From contig CAJUNX010000002.1 of assembly GCA_910587865.1 (NCBI GenBank), positions 117,271-155,682 on the forward strand: a stretch of DNA of 38,412 nucleotides. The letters are read 5' to 3'. The translations under genes and the position numbers were made by a program. The first letter of the stretch is position 1. Every line of letters begins with the position of its first letter. Positions 8,027 through 16,563 of the stretch are shown one piece after another. The stretch is from an uncultured Roseburia sp. Its GTDB lineage: Bacteria; Bacillota; Clostridia; Lachnospirales; Lachnospiraceae. Under the pieces are notes generated by a model that was given only the letters and a program-made list of their open reading frames with translations, was not told the DNA's origin and searched no databases.

Positions 8027-9109
8027 ATGGACCAAAATATCAGATTAATGAAACACAAAAAAAGCGTGATGGAAATGGATCTCATCGACGATTTTTTGTT
8101 CGGAGAATCCCTGATGAATCCGGAAACCGCGGATCTGATGACAAAAATCATCATTGAGCGTGCAACCGGACTGAAGGTAAAAAAACTTCTGATCGACTGT
8201 CAGAAAACCATCCACGGATTTGATACGGAATATCACGGCATCCGTCTCGATCTCTCAGCCAGTGAGATCGATATCCGGGAAGAAAATGCAGAAATCGTGC
8301 GGATCTACGATATTGAGCCGGACAATACGCAGACCGGCAATCTCCCAAAACGCAACCGTTATTACCAGTCACTGATGGATGTAAAGCTTTTAGAGACCTC
8401 TGTCGATTACGACAGGCTGCCGGAATTATGGAGCATCTGGATCCTGTCACATGACCCGTTCGGCGGAAACAGAATGATTTACACGGTAAAAAATGTTGTG
8501 GAAGAAATGCCTCAGATAGCGTATAATGACGGTGTGAGAAAGATTTTTCTCTATACGGATGGAGAGCTTGGCGGAAATGCGGAGCTGCAAAACCTGCTGC
8601 GCTATATCCGGCACACCAGCAGACACAACGCAGTGGATCCTGAGCTGAAAAAACTCCATAACGGTATTGTGCGTCTGAAAAACAGCAGAAAGATTGGGGT
8701 GCGGTATATGATGGAACTGCAGAGAGAAATCGAAAAATGGAAACGGCTGATCGACGAAGCAAAAAAAGAGGCGGAGGAGCAGGTTTCAGACCGTATTACC
8801 GAAGAGGTTACTGAACGCGTCACCGAAGAGGTCACCGAGCGCGTCACCGAGGAGGTTACCGAACGCGTCACCGAAGAGGTTACCGAACGCGTCACCGAGG
8901 AGGTTACCGAACGCGTCACCGAAGAGGTTACTGAACGCGTCACCGAAGAGGTCACCGAGCGCGTCACCGAATATATGGTAAAATCTCTGATCGAAACCTG
9001 CATGGAACTCGGTGCTTCAAAAGAAGAAACCACGGATCGTCTCACGAAAAAAATAAACATTTCTCCTGAAACTGCTCAGATCTATATCCGTCAGTACTGG
9101 ACGTTATAA
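8027..9109 (+). CDS. Rpn-family PD-(D/E)XK nuclease/putative transposase protein
   Basis: The first ~230 residues match the PDDEXK_2/Rpn pattern common in Lachnospiraceae: DFLFGESLMNPE, GIRLDLSASE, IYDIEPD, LPKRNRYYQSLMD, a DPFGGNRMIYTVKN block, and KIFLYTDGE.GGNAELQNLLRYI. The nuclease core Asp/Glu residues are present; the last motif reads IEPD where classical members have IExQ/K, a variant I believe also occurs in a subgroup. A coiled-coil helix and seven 8-residue repeats follow, then a short C-terminal helix bundle. Rpn proteins are DNA endonucleases that stimulate recombination in E. coli (established for RpnA); some are implicated in phage defence. ATG 8027 (360 aa) has AGGAGGAG at 8012-8019. 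No terminal inverted repeats were seen. Confidence 0.82.
   Translation: MDQNIRLMKHKKSVMEMDLIDDFLFGESLMNPETADLMTKIIIERATGLKVKKLLIDCQKTIHGFDTEYHGIRLDLSASEIDIREENAEIVRIYDIEPDNTQTGNLPKRNRYYQSLMDVKLLETSVDYDRLPELWSIWILSHDPFGGNRMIYTVKNVVEEMPQIAYNDGVRKIFLYTDGELGGNAELQNLLRYIRHTSRHNAVDPELKKLHNGIVRLKNSRKIGVRYMMELQREIEKWKRLIDEAKKEAEEQVSDRITEEVTERVTEEVTERVTEEVTERVTEEVTERVTEEVTERVTEEVTERVTEEVTERVTEYMVKSLIETCMELGASKEETTDRLTKKINISPETAQIYIRQYWTL
8797..8964 (+). repeat. Seven 24-bp in-frame tandem repeats
   Basis: Seven 24-bp units each encode TEEVTERV (8 residues, helical, alternating charge). The unit pair at 8797-8844 recurs at 8917-8964, 120 bp downstream, showing a duplication at a higher level as well as unit slippage. 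Copy number could vary between strains without breaking the frame. Confidence 0.95.
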
Positions 9110-9134
9110 GCAGTCCGAAACGATCCGCAGATCC

Positions 9135-9767
9135 TCACACCCGCCGCAGCGGCACGCGAATCACAGTCCGGAGCCGGTCAGGACGGCAGCGACGGGCATC
9201 ACTTAAATAAATCTCATGGTGATACCGCGTCTCGGAGTGATCCGGTACATATCCCTGTTCCCTCGCGTATTCCTCCATCCGGCGTACCGTCGCCGGCTCC
9301 TCGTCGTAGGGGCCGACATGCATGCACTGCACGCAGATTCCTTCTTCATAAGTAAAAAATGCCGCCTTTTTAAAATCCGTCCCTTTCTTCTTCTCCGCCT
9401 CATCAACCGCCCACGCAAAGTCGTCCTGTGTCACAAAATCCGGCAGACGAATCAGTGAAATCCACTGAAATGTCTCCTTATGTGCGTAGTCGACCCCCTT
9501 CACGCCGTCCTGCCACCAGAATCCCTCAAGCGGCGGAACCACATAGTCGAAAAATCCGTCGATTGCATGCCCGCTTCGCCCGCTCATCTTAATGGTAAAT
9601 GCAATTCCGTATAGCAGACTGATTGCCTGCTTATATGCGCCGCCTTCTTCATTCGGATCGCCCTGCCCGCGCACGGCGATGAAATTCATCTTTGGAATCA
9701 CGATGATCTGTGGTTTGTTTTTGGGCAGATAAAATTCTTTGTATTCTTTTTTAAAATCAAATGACAT
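9135..9767 (-). CDS. GyrI-like small-molecule-binding protein
   Basis: The 210-aa sequence begins MSFDFKKEYKEFYLPKNKP and contains IPKMNFIAVRGQGDPNE, the start of a GyrI-like (SOUL/AraC effector-type) domain, then DFAWAVDEAEKKKGTDFKKAAFFTYEEG and CMHVGPYDEEPATVRRMEEYARE, all characteristic of this family. Members bind small hydrophobic compounds; some protect gyrase or sequester drugs. A GAGGAGG site sits just before the ATG. It lies head-to-tail after the sirtuin/WYL operon, whose terminator separates them, and a TATACT box follows that terminator. The combination of a WYL regulator beside a GyrI-like protein is common in Firmicutes. Confidence 0.85.
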   Translation of the reverse strand: MSFDFKKEYKEFYLPKNKPQIIVIPKMNFIAVRGQGDPNEEGGAYKQAISLLYGIAFTIKMSGRSGHAIDGFFDYVVPPLEGFWWQDGVKGVDYAHKETFQWISLIRLPDFVTQDDFAWAVDEAEKKKGTDFKKAAFFTYEEGICVQCMHVGPYDEEPATVRRMEEYAREQGYVPDHSETRYHHEIYLSDARRCRPDRLRTVIRVPLRRV

Positions 9768-9802
9768 ATTGCTCCTCCTCTCTTCTGATGTCAGTATAAC
9801 AC

Positions 9803-9832
9803 AAAAAACCTGACAGCCTGTGTCAGGTTTTT
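9803..9832 (-). terminator. Symmetric terminator after the WYL gene
   Basis: AAAAACCTGACA pairs with TGTCAGGTTTTT around a five-base loop, with A-run and T-run on the two sides, so it can act on either strand. The stop codon of the WYL regulator (9823-9825) is inside the stem. Minus-strand readers meet a run of six Ts. Confidence 0.85.
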
Positions 9833-10764
9833 CCGCTATTCTTTTGATAAATCTGATAAGCCTGCTTTGCGAGCGTATCCTTCAGGTATGCCGGTTCAAT
9901 GACCTCCACCTGCGTGCCAAACGAGAGAAGATAACCGGTCAGCCAGAGATCCTCCGGCAGCCAGGCCCGTACCGTCAGGGTATTGTCTTCCTGCACCGTG
10001 ACCTGCGAGGCGTCAAACTCATCATAGACGCGGTATGCGGCATCCGCCGAAAACCGGAGCGCAATCTCCGACAGCTCCGCTTTCCCGGCGTCGCTTTCCT
10101 CCGGAAACCGCATCGGCGGAAATGTCTCATCCGACACGACAAGCGAAAGTATCCGGCTGAGCTCAAAAATCCGGAAATCCTGCCTGTTCACACAGTAAGC
10201 CTTCACATACCAGGCGCCCGCCTTACACAGCAGACGGATCGGGCGAATCGTGCGCACGGTCTGTTCCCCGCTCGTCCCCGCATAGGTCAGGATCACTTCC
10301 CGGCGCCGGAGAATCGCATCCTTTCACTGCCGGAAATTCGCATCCTCATGCGGCACGACGCCCCAGCGTGAGAAATCAACCTCCAGCCGGCTTTCTCCAC
10401 TCCCGGCCTGAAGCAGCGCCGCGACTTTTAGTGCCAGTTCCGGGTCCATATGATCCAAAGCGGAGATCCCGTAAAGCGCCTCAAGTACGATCTGTTTTTC
10501 CTCTTCTGAGAAAAGAACGCGGTTAATTGCTGCAGGAAATTCACCGATTTCGCTGTTTTTCTGTCCGATATAACGTTCCATCAGACAGATCCCGCCGCTC
10601 CGGCCGCTCTTTGCATAGACTGGAATCCCGGCTGCACTGAGCGCATCAATATCGCGGTAGATCGTGCGCACGGATACCTCTGACTGCTCCGCCAGATCCG
10701 GCGTCGTCACCGTACCGCGCTCCAGAATACAATATAAAATCTGAAACAGCCTGCCGCCCTTCAT
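9823..10764 (-). pseudogene. WYL/DeoR-type transcriptional regulator with in-frame TGA
   Basis: Residues 1-146 hold an HTH_11 domain (LERGTVTTPDLAEQSEVSVRTIYRDIDAL and GIPVYAKSGRSGG), and the part after the stop holds the WYL-type effector domain (TIRPIRLLCKAGAWYVKAYC) and C-terminal extension. A single TGA at 10324-10326, between FRQ and KDAILRRREVILTYAG, interrupts an otherwise continuous 313-codon reading frame; no frameshift is present. The gene is thus a recent nonsense pseudogene, unless the stop is read through or is a sequencing error. The ATG overlaps the sirtuin stop by four bases (ATGA), so the pair is translationally coupled. The N-terminal half alone might still bind DNA. Confidence 0.85.
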
Positions 10765-11507
10765 CGCGATCCTGCCTGACCCTTAAGCTCAATCTGTCCG
10801 AACACCTCGCCGAGCCCGGCCTGGATCAGCAGATCCGCCCTGCTGTCCATCGGCGTTGTCGACTTATTGATCAGCACAAGCTTATGGCCGCGGTAATAAT
10901 CGATCAGACCCGCTGCCGGGTAGACCGCTAAGGAGGTGCCCCCGATGATCAGCATATCGGCATGGCTGATGTAGAAGACGGCATCCTGCATGGTCTGATT
11001 GTCAAGTCCCTCCTCATAGAGCACGACATCAGGTTTTATTTCCCCCTTACACTGATCACAGAGCGGCACTTTTGTGTCAGAATTTAAGATATATTCTGCG
11101 GTAAAGCCTTTCTGGCATTTTTGACAGTAATTCCGATGCACACTGCCATGCAGCTCTAAGACCTTTTTGCTGCCCGCCATCTGATGCAGGCCGTCGATGT
11201 TCTGTGTGATCACAGCTTTTACCTTCCCTGCCGCCTCTAACACCGCAAGCTTTCGGTGCGTGATGTTCGGCTGCGCCGTGAGGCAGAGCATCTTGTCCCG
11301 GTAAAATCGGTAGAACTCTTCCGTATTCCTCATGTAAAAAGAATGGCTTAAGATCGTCTCCGGCGGATAATCGTATTTCTGATTATAAAGCCCGTCCACA
11401 CTCCGGAAGTCCGGAATGCCGCTCTCCGTGGAGACGCCTGCGCCCCCGAAGAAGACGATGTTGTCCGACTCCTTCACCATCTCAAGAAACTGTGCGATAT
11501 GATCCAT
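10761..11507 (-). CDS. cobB: Sir2-family NAD-dependent protein deacylase
   Basis: The 248-aa protein has the complete sirtuin set: GGAGVSTESGIPDFRS (NAD pocket), TQNIDGLHQMAG, catalytic His in LHGSVHRNYC, four zinc cysteines in two CxxC pairs (CQKC and CDQC), and GGTSLAVYPAAGL. It removes acyl groups from lysines using NAD. ATG 11507 is chosen because AAAGGAGAGG lies just upstream; an in-frame ATG eight codons earlier lies within that region and lacks a site. It is the first gene of a two-gene operon with the interrupted WYL regulator. Confidence 0.93.
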   Translation of the reverse strand: MDHIAQFLEMVKESDNIVFFGGAGVSTESGIPDFRSVDGLYNQKYDYPPETILSHSFYMRNTEEFYRFYRDKMLCLTAQPNITHRKLAVLEAAGKVKAVITQNIDGLHQMAGSKKVLELHGSVHRNYCQKCQKGFTAEYILNSDTKVPLCDQCKGEIKPDVVLYEEGLDNQTMQDAVFYISHADMLIIGGTSLAVYPAAGLIDYYRGHKLVLINKSTTPMDSRADLLIQAGLGEVFGQIELKGQAGSR

Positions 11508-11598
11508 CTGAACCCCCTCTCCTTTCCGCATCTTATGATATGCGTCATGCCCCTGTTTCCTGCATATGCCTGCGGCATTCCCGCACCGGCCGCCTGCG

Positions 11599-14568
11599 TC
11601 ACGCCTCTGTTTTTTCCACCCGGATCAGAAACTTCAGCTCATAATCCCGGTTCACCGGATAGCAGTATGTTTCCCTCGTCTTCGGGCCGCAGCTTCCGGT
11701 TCCGATCCCCATCTGAAAAGCGGAAATCGTCACGAATGTTCCTGCCGTCACCTCATCCTCACGATGTTTCATTCCAAGCAGTTTCTGATCGCTGTACGGC
11801 TTGATGCCGAGCTCAAAGGATCTGCCCAGCGCGGTAAATGTCACCTTCTGCGCGCCGTCGCTCACCGATACCCACCGGCAGTCCATACGGTTGCCGCTCT
11901 CCTGCGGGCGGATATTCGGCTCCGTCATGTCGGACACCTGACAGGACACCTCCTCGATCTGCGTCTGATCCTTCATATCCGCATAGGATTCGCCGTTTCT
12001 TCCCAGGTAGCTGACATCGGAAAAGTCCGCATCCAGACGAAACGTCTTTCCGAAGCGCGGCAGGTCTCCCTTTCCCTTCTCGCAGTGCAGACGGCTTGTC
12101 ACCACGATGCCCTCCGCGCTGCCCTCATAGAGATCCGTGCAGATAAATACGCTCTTTTTACAGGTGATCCGTGTTGTCACCGCGATACGGTTCTCCCCGC
12201 GCTCCACGGAGAGCACCTCCTCCTTCTGTTCGAGATAACCTTCCACCGTGCTGTGGCCCGTCATCCCATAGTCGTTATCCGTCGGAGCCCGGAACAGAAT
12301 CGTATACGGATCCGGCGTCTCCATGCGGCCGTCCGCAAGCTTTATCTCCGGCCTGCCATTTTTTACGACAAACGTCTCGTCCAGTAAAACGCCGCCCGCA
12401 TCTTCTGGCGCCGCAGCGATATGCTCCTCTAAGATCAGCTGCTCTCTGGCAGCTTCCTGCCCCGTCACCGTATCAATCGTCGTGACGGTCAGCAGAAGAT
12501 CCGTTCCGGCTGCACGGGCAGCCTGCCTGTGCTCCTCCACCGGAATCGTCACCTGTTCTTTTGACAGCGGCCCTGCCTTTGGCGTCAGTGTAAACTCCGT
12601 CCCGTCGCTCCATCTGCATACCAGGCGGTAGCGGCTGCCCTCCGTAAACGCCTGCGTATTAAAAATCTCAAACTGATCCTCACAGAGCCGGCTGACACGT
12701 ATCGGCCGGTAAATGTAGCGCATAATTTTCGCACCGGTAGACGGCGTTCGATCCGGATAAAAAATACCGTCCACACAGAAATTGCCGTCATGCTCCCACT
12801 CACCGTGATCGCCGCCATAGGTGTAACTGCCGTCCGGATGCAGCACGGCGTGATCCGCCATCTCCCAGACACAGCCGCCCATCAGGTTGTCATGCGCATA
12901 GATCTCTTTCCAGTAGCTCTCCGCGTCGCCGGGGCCCACACCCATCGCGTGAACATACTCGCACAGGAAATACGGCCTGTCGCACATCTCCTTCACCTTC
13001 CAGGTCTTTTCTCCGATCTCATGCACCCGGCTCACCGGCGGATACATCTCGCTCGCCACGTCATAGGCTTTGCGCTTTGTGTGAACCACACTCTCATAGT
13101 GCACCGGAAGCTGGGTGTGTTTTTTCAGATAGTGATACATCCGGTCCATATTGTACACACCGCCGGCCTCATTTCCAAGACTCCACATGATGACAGACAC
13201 ATGTAATTTATCGCGCTGATAAAGCCTGCGCACACGGTCAACATAATGACCGGCCCATTTCGGGTCGTCACTGATCAGATTGAAGTTCGGAGGGATGTGC
13301 TGCGAGACAGTCCCGTGCGTCTCGAGATCCGTCTCGTCCACCACATAAATGCCAAGCTCGTCGCAGACCTCCAGCAGATACGGATCCGGCGGGTAATGGG
13401 ATGTCCGCACCGTATCGATGTTATACTCCTTACACAGCTTCATATCGCGCTCGATCTCTTCCGGCGTTAAGGTATAGCCGTTCATCGGACTGGTATCATG
13501 GTGATTGACGCCGTGAAGCTTCACTTTTTTCTGATTCAGATAAAATACCGTATCCCGGATCGAAACCTGCTTAAAACCGACCCGAAGCCTGACGCAGGAG
13601 CCTTCCGTCTCACAGTACAGATTGTAGAGCACCGGCTTCTCCGCCGTCCATTCCTCCACAGAAAGATTTTTAAATTCCGCCGTCGCCTTCTTTTGGGCCG
13701 GAATCACCCTTCGCTGCTCACTGATCCCGTGCCCCTCAAGCGTGACGGTCACTTTATCGTCGCCGTAAAGTTTGATATTTACCGCAGCCGTATAGCCGCA
13801 TTCCGTCTTTTTTGTCTGAAAACCGATGTCCCAGATATCATTTTTCTCACTGATCCGAAGCAGCACATCGCGGAAAATACCGTTGTTGCGGAACATGTCC
13901 TGACACTCCAGATATGTCCCGGTACACCAGCGGCGGACCACTGCCACCAGCTCATTTTCTCCCTCTGCCACAAACGGCGTGACATCAAACTCCGCCGTAT
14001 TGTGCGCGCCCTCGGAATAACCGACAAATGTTCCGTTTACGTAGAGATCCAGGCAGCTCGCAACACCTAAAAACGATAGCTCGTAATGTTTCCCGGGATC
14101 CTCCACCGCAAAACGCTTCCGATAGACGCCGACAAAGTTATACTCCTCCCCCGGATCCTGCCGTCTGGGCTTTAACCCGTAATCGGCTCCCATCATGCAG
14201 AAGGTCTTTGCGACTTTTTCGGTCGTGGGGATCTTCGGCGGATTGCACGGAAACTGATAGCGCGTATTGACATAAAACGGCTTTGCATATCCGCGGAACT
14301 GCCAGCAGGAGGGGACGTCAATTTTGTCAAACTGCATTGCGTCCGTATCAATGATCACCGGGAGCTCCGCCGGCTTCGGATAAAACTTAAAATCCCACTC
14401 GCCGTTTAAGCATACTACCTTCGGCGAACAGTAACGCCTCTCTCTTCCCGAAACCGCATCCGCCTGCGCTCTGTCCGGATACGGGATAAAGTAGCTGCGC
14501 GGGGCGAGCTTATTGATCTCGTATACCTGGAAATTGTGATAATTTTCGGTGTTGATTTTATAGCGCAT
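11599..14568 (-). CDS. lacZ: GH2 beta-galactosidase (LacZ type)
   Basis: The 989-aa enzyme hydrolyses terminal beta-galactosides, in the cytoplasm as no signal peptide is seen. Domain order is that of LacZ: N-terminal sugar-binding jelly roll (LNGEWDFKFYPKPAELP, YVNTRYQFPCNPP), two Ig-like domains, the TIM barrel with LHGVNHHDTSPMNG and DTVRTSHYPPDPYLLEVCDE, the acid/base Glu in MWSLGNEAGG, the nucleophile Glu in FLCEYVHAMG, then the C-terminal beta-galactosidase small-chain domain (QMGIGTGSCGPKTRETY). Length is typical. AAAGGAG precedes the ATG. No sugar transporter or regulator is adjacent, and a gene of unknown function lies upstream on the same strand. Confidence 0.93.
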   Translation of the reverse strand: MRYKINTENYHNFQVYEINKLAPRSYFIPYPDRAQADAVSGRERRYCSPKVVCLNGEWDFKFYPKPAELPVIIDTDAMQFDKIDVPSCWQFRGYAKPFYVNTRYQFPCNPPKIPTTEKVAKTFCMMGADYGLKPRRQDPGEEYNFVGVYRKRFAVEDPGKHYELSFLGVASCLDLYVNGTFVGYSEGAHNTAEFDVTPFVAEGENELVAVVRRWCTGTYLECQDMFRNNGIFRDVLLRISEKNDIWDIGFQTKKTECGYTAAVNIKLYGDDKVTVTLEGHGISEQRRVIPAQKKATAEFKNLSVEEWTAEKPVLYNLYCETEGSCVRLRVGFKQVSIRDTVFYLNQKKVKLHGVNHHDTSPMNGYTLTPEEIERDMKLCKEYNIDTVRTSHYPPDPYLLEVCDELGIYVVDETDLETHGTVSQHIPPNFNLISDDPKWAGHYVDRVRRLYQRDKLHVSVIMWSLGNEAGGVYNMDRMYHYLKKHTQLPVHYESVVHTKRKAYDVASEMYPPVSRVHEIGEKTWKVKEMCDRPYFLCEYVHAMGVGPGDAESYWKEIYAHDNLMGGCVWEMADHAVLHPDGSYTYGGDHGEWEHDGNFCVDGIFYPDRTPSTGAKIMRYIYRPIRVSRLCEDQFEIFNTQAFTEGSRYRLVCRWSDGTEFTLTPKAGPLSKEQVTIPVEEHRQAARAAGTDLLLTVTTIDTVTGQEAAREQLILEEHIAAAPEDAGGVLLDETFVVKNGRPEIKLADGRMETPDPYTILFRAPTDNDYGMTGHSTVEGYLEQKEEVLSVERGENRIAVTTRITCKKSVFICTDLYEGSAEGIVVTSRLHCEKGKGDLPRFGKTFRLDADFSDVSYLGRNGESYADMKDQTQIEEVSCQVSDMTEPNIRPQESGNRMDCRWVSVSDGAQKVTFTALGRSFELGIKPYSDQKLLGMKHREDEVTAGTFVTISAFQMGIGTGSCGPKTRETYCYPVNRDYELKFLIRVEKTEA

Positions 14569-14704
14569 ACGTTCCTTCTCCTTTCGTACACCGGCCTGTC
14601 CTGGCCGGATTCTCTGATTCCGCTTCTTCTATGTCTTTGCCAGTAACGTTCCGACAGGACATTCTTAACGCAGTATGCAGCCATGGCTTTGTCCATGACG
14701 TACG

Positions 14705-15133
14705 TCATTCCCCTCCATACAATTCAGCCTCCATTTCAGGGCAGGCGGCGTGTATCAGGGCCCTGTGGCTGGTGAGCCCTTTTTTTTCGGCTTCTTCCAG
14801 GATTTCGATCACGTGCGGCATGCCGTTTTTGTTTGGCCCATAAGCACACAGCGTGTAGGATCCGTCGTTCCTGGTAGCCAGGATCACACGGGCCGCAGGA
14901 TTGTTTTTCAATTCCCTGGCCAGGACGGCCGGGTCCAGCAGGTGTGCGCCGGACAGTGCTAAAATGCCGGTAGTGTTCTCGTCAATGCCATAGCCCTGGG
15001 GGCCGGCGGCCGACGTGTCGCTGTTCAGAACGAAGTCACAGACGTCCTGAATGCCCTCGTCGTTATAGCCTGCGCCGGACTTCGTAATGATATAGACCGG
15101 CAGTGGGATGTTTGCTTTTTTCTCAGTTGCCAT
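14705..15133 (-). CDS. Protein of unknown function, 142 aa
   Basis: A soluble, slightly acidic 142-residue protein without signal peptide or membrane segment. It starts MATEKKANIPLPVYIITKSG, has a Gly/Asp-rich middle (GYGIDENTTGILALSGAHLLDP) and ends in two predicted helices. I do not recognise a domain. The ribosome site is AAGGAG ten bases before the ATG. It has its own promoter overlapped by a long palindrome (15209-15251), so it is probably tightly regulated, and is upstream of lacZ on the same strand (136-bp gap with a CCGGCC/GGCCGG hairpin at about 14592-14609). Whether it belongs with lacZ functionally is unknown. Confidence 0.7.
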   Translation of the reverse strand: MATEKKANIPLPVYIITKSGAGYNDEGIQDVCDFVLNSDTSAAGPQGYGIDENTTGILALSGAHLLDPAVLARELKNNPAARVILATRNDGSYTLCAYGPNKNGMPHVIEILEEAEKKGLTSHRALIHAACPEMEAELYGGE

Positions 15134-15208
15134 ACCAGTTTCACTCCTTCCGCTACATCATATATATGATGCCAGGGTCAAAAGGTCATGTGTTTCACCC
15201 TTTTTAAT

Positions 15209-15251
15209 AGTATAAGAAACAGGAAACTGCATTGCAACTGTTTCCTGTTTC
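15209..15251 (-). promoter_or_regulatory. Promoter with overlapping palindromic operator
   Basis: On the minus strand TTGCAA (15237-15232), 17 bases, then TATACT (15214-15209) form a sigma-A promoter for the 142-aa gene. A perfect inverted repeat GAAACAGGAAAC (15216-15227) / GTTTCCTGTTTC (15240-15251) brackets the -35 box and touches the -10 box. That placement fits a repressor operator. A second small palindrome, ATCATATATGAT (15157-15168), lies in the leader. Confidence 0.75.
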
Positions 15252-15408
15252 CGGGTTCACTTTATTTCAAAAATTCAGCCATTCTCTGCGTTAAATTTTA
15301 CATTTCTCATATTTTCCCCATCTTTTCTGTTCTGTCTGTTCCTGATTCAGATTTTTTGCCGCACATCACACGGTCTGGGCGGCGATCATCCGGATTTTCT
15401 GTTCCGGT

Positions 15409-15526
15409 TCACGCCTGCACCGGGATCACGACCCGCTTCGTCTCACAGCCCTCGGCGGTAAAGGTCACGGTGATCTCTCCCGCCTCATACCCGGCGCGGA
15501 CCACTGCCATTACATACACTGTTTTT
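15409..15526 (-). pseudogene. C-terminal remnant of a GH2-type glycoside hydrolase
   Basis: The minus frame ending at the TGA at 15409-15411 reads TVYVMAVVRAGYEAGEITVT and then FTAEGCETKRVVIPVQA. This is the signature of the last Ig-like domain of many GH2 enzymes ('A.VVRAG..AG.ITVT..AEG'). Only ~39 codons are left; everything upstream is missing at about 15527, where the oppositely directed AraC remnant begins. Confidence 0.55.
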
Positions 15527-15914
15527 CATCAAAGGCGCCTTCTCCCGGCTGCTGCGGTATCTGACGGATCCCGCGCTGTTTTGCATCATCCGGATCCACT
15601 CCGAATCCGACGGCCAGGAATATCTGTTTTCCAGGCTCTCGCATATCATGAAATCGAACCACGGCAGATGTACGCGGGAGGAACTGTCAGCTCAGCTGCA
15701 CTATAACGGCGAATATTTGAACCGGATTGTAAAAAAATATACGGGGAAAACAATTCTCGAATACGGACAGACCATCTATATGGAGGAGGCGCGGGAACTG
15801 CTCGCCGGTACGGATCTGAGCATCTCCGCGATCATCGAGGAGCTCGGCTTCTCAAACCGCAGCCACTTTTACCGGCTCTTTGAAAAAATATACGGGGAGA
15901 CGCCGTTGAACTAC
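15527..15914 (+). pseudogene. AraC-family regulator remnant (C-terminal HTH domains)
   Basis: Reading in one frame gives linker residues, then both AraC HTH motifs: REELSAQLHYNGEYLNRIVKK, TGKTILEYGQTIYMEEARELL and DLSISAIIEELGFSNRSHFYR, ending LFEKIYGETPLNY. The N-terminal effector domain is missing and there is no start codon with a ribosome site before the domain; an ATG at 15648 has none either. After NY the frame runs antisense into another remnant. It is the regulator half of a degraded sugar locus; the DNA-binding part itself looks intact. Confidence 0.75.
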
Positions 15915-16261
15915 AAGAGTGCAGTTTCCTTTTTTGTTTCGCTTATGCCCTTGTTTAAAATTCTTCGTGCTTCCGTTTCAATCAAAGCTCCGTCCATCAT
16001 ATCACCTATGTCATTCTGCACATTCTCATATTTCTGCGCAATCTCTTTAATCACATCACCGGAAAGCTCTATGATCGTCCGCTTGTCAAACGCCCCGATC
16101 ACCTCCTGCCGCTCCAGTTCGTCAAGCCTTTCCAGAATTTTCTGATACTCCGCCTTTCATTCTTCCAGTTTCTGCTCATTTTTATCATACTCCGGAAAAC
16201 TTTTCTCATGTGAGAAAATGTAAATAACGAGCGGATCCAGCCCTGACAGAAAACAGGCTGT
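15911..16261 (-). pseudogene. Remnant of a helical accessory protein with in-frame TGA
   Basis: A minus-strand frame reads FLSGLDPLVIYIFSHEKSFP then EYDKNEQKLEE, a TGA at 16157-16159, then KAEYQKILERLDELERQEVI and AFDKRTIIELSGDVIKEIAQ, ending near EARRILNKGISETKKETALL. The two sides of the TGA clearly belong together: same frame, continuous heptad pattern. The 5' end is lost after another stop near 16264. It might be the C-terminal half of an Rpn-like accessory protein, but that is only a resemblance. Its stop overlaps the end of the AraC remnant, marking another junction. Confidence 0.5.
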
Positions 16262-16359
16262 TCAAACCATACTCCGAACTGCCTGTTTTTTACTGTGCAT
16301 ATTTTCTGTCTTATTTCTACGTCTGTCATGGCGTTGTGCCCCTGAAAAAATCCTTCCTC

Positions 16360-16452
16360 TTATCTCGCGCCATGAGCCGCATCCCAGTCCGCGTCTGCCT
16401 TCTCAACCTTTAAGAGGTACATGATCACCGCGATCTCTTTTATCGTGGCCAT
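16360..16452 (-). CDS. Possible 30-aa small ORF
   Basis: ATG at 16452 with a weak AGGGAA site begins MATIKEIAVIMYLLKVEKAD and ends after 30 codons at TAA 16360-16362. The first seven residues resemble the start of LacI-type regulators, but the rest does not. It could be a remnant or chance. Otherwise 16262-16563 shows no gene. Confidence 0.2.
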   Translation of the reverse strand: MATIKEIAVIMYLLKVEKADADWDAAHGAR

Positions 16453-16563
16453 CGTTCCCTGCTCCCTGTCTTTTCTCTGTCTGACGCTCCCCGGCACCTG
16501 ACGCATCTGATCCTCTGTTCCGACTCGCCTCATCTGTCCCCGCAGGGCAACGCCGTCTGCGCT

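Noticed and set aside
8797..8964. CRISPR-like short repeats
   Set aside because: The units are contiguous and in frame inside a coding region, without spacers.
8602..9060. 152-aa minus-strand frame with VTSSVTRS repeats
   Set aside because: Mirror image of the 24-bp repeats of the Rpn gene; no ribosome site.
10324..10326. Selenocysteine TGA in the WYL regulator
   Set aside because: The site is a helical linker with no redox context, and no SECIS-like hairpin is obvious after it; nonsense mutation is simpler.
11566..12387. 273-aa plus-strand frame
   Set aside because: Antisense of the beta-galactosidase C-terminus.
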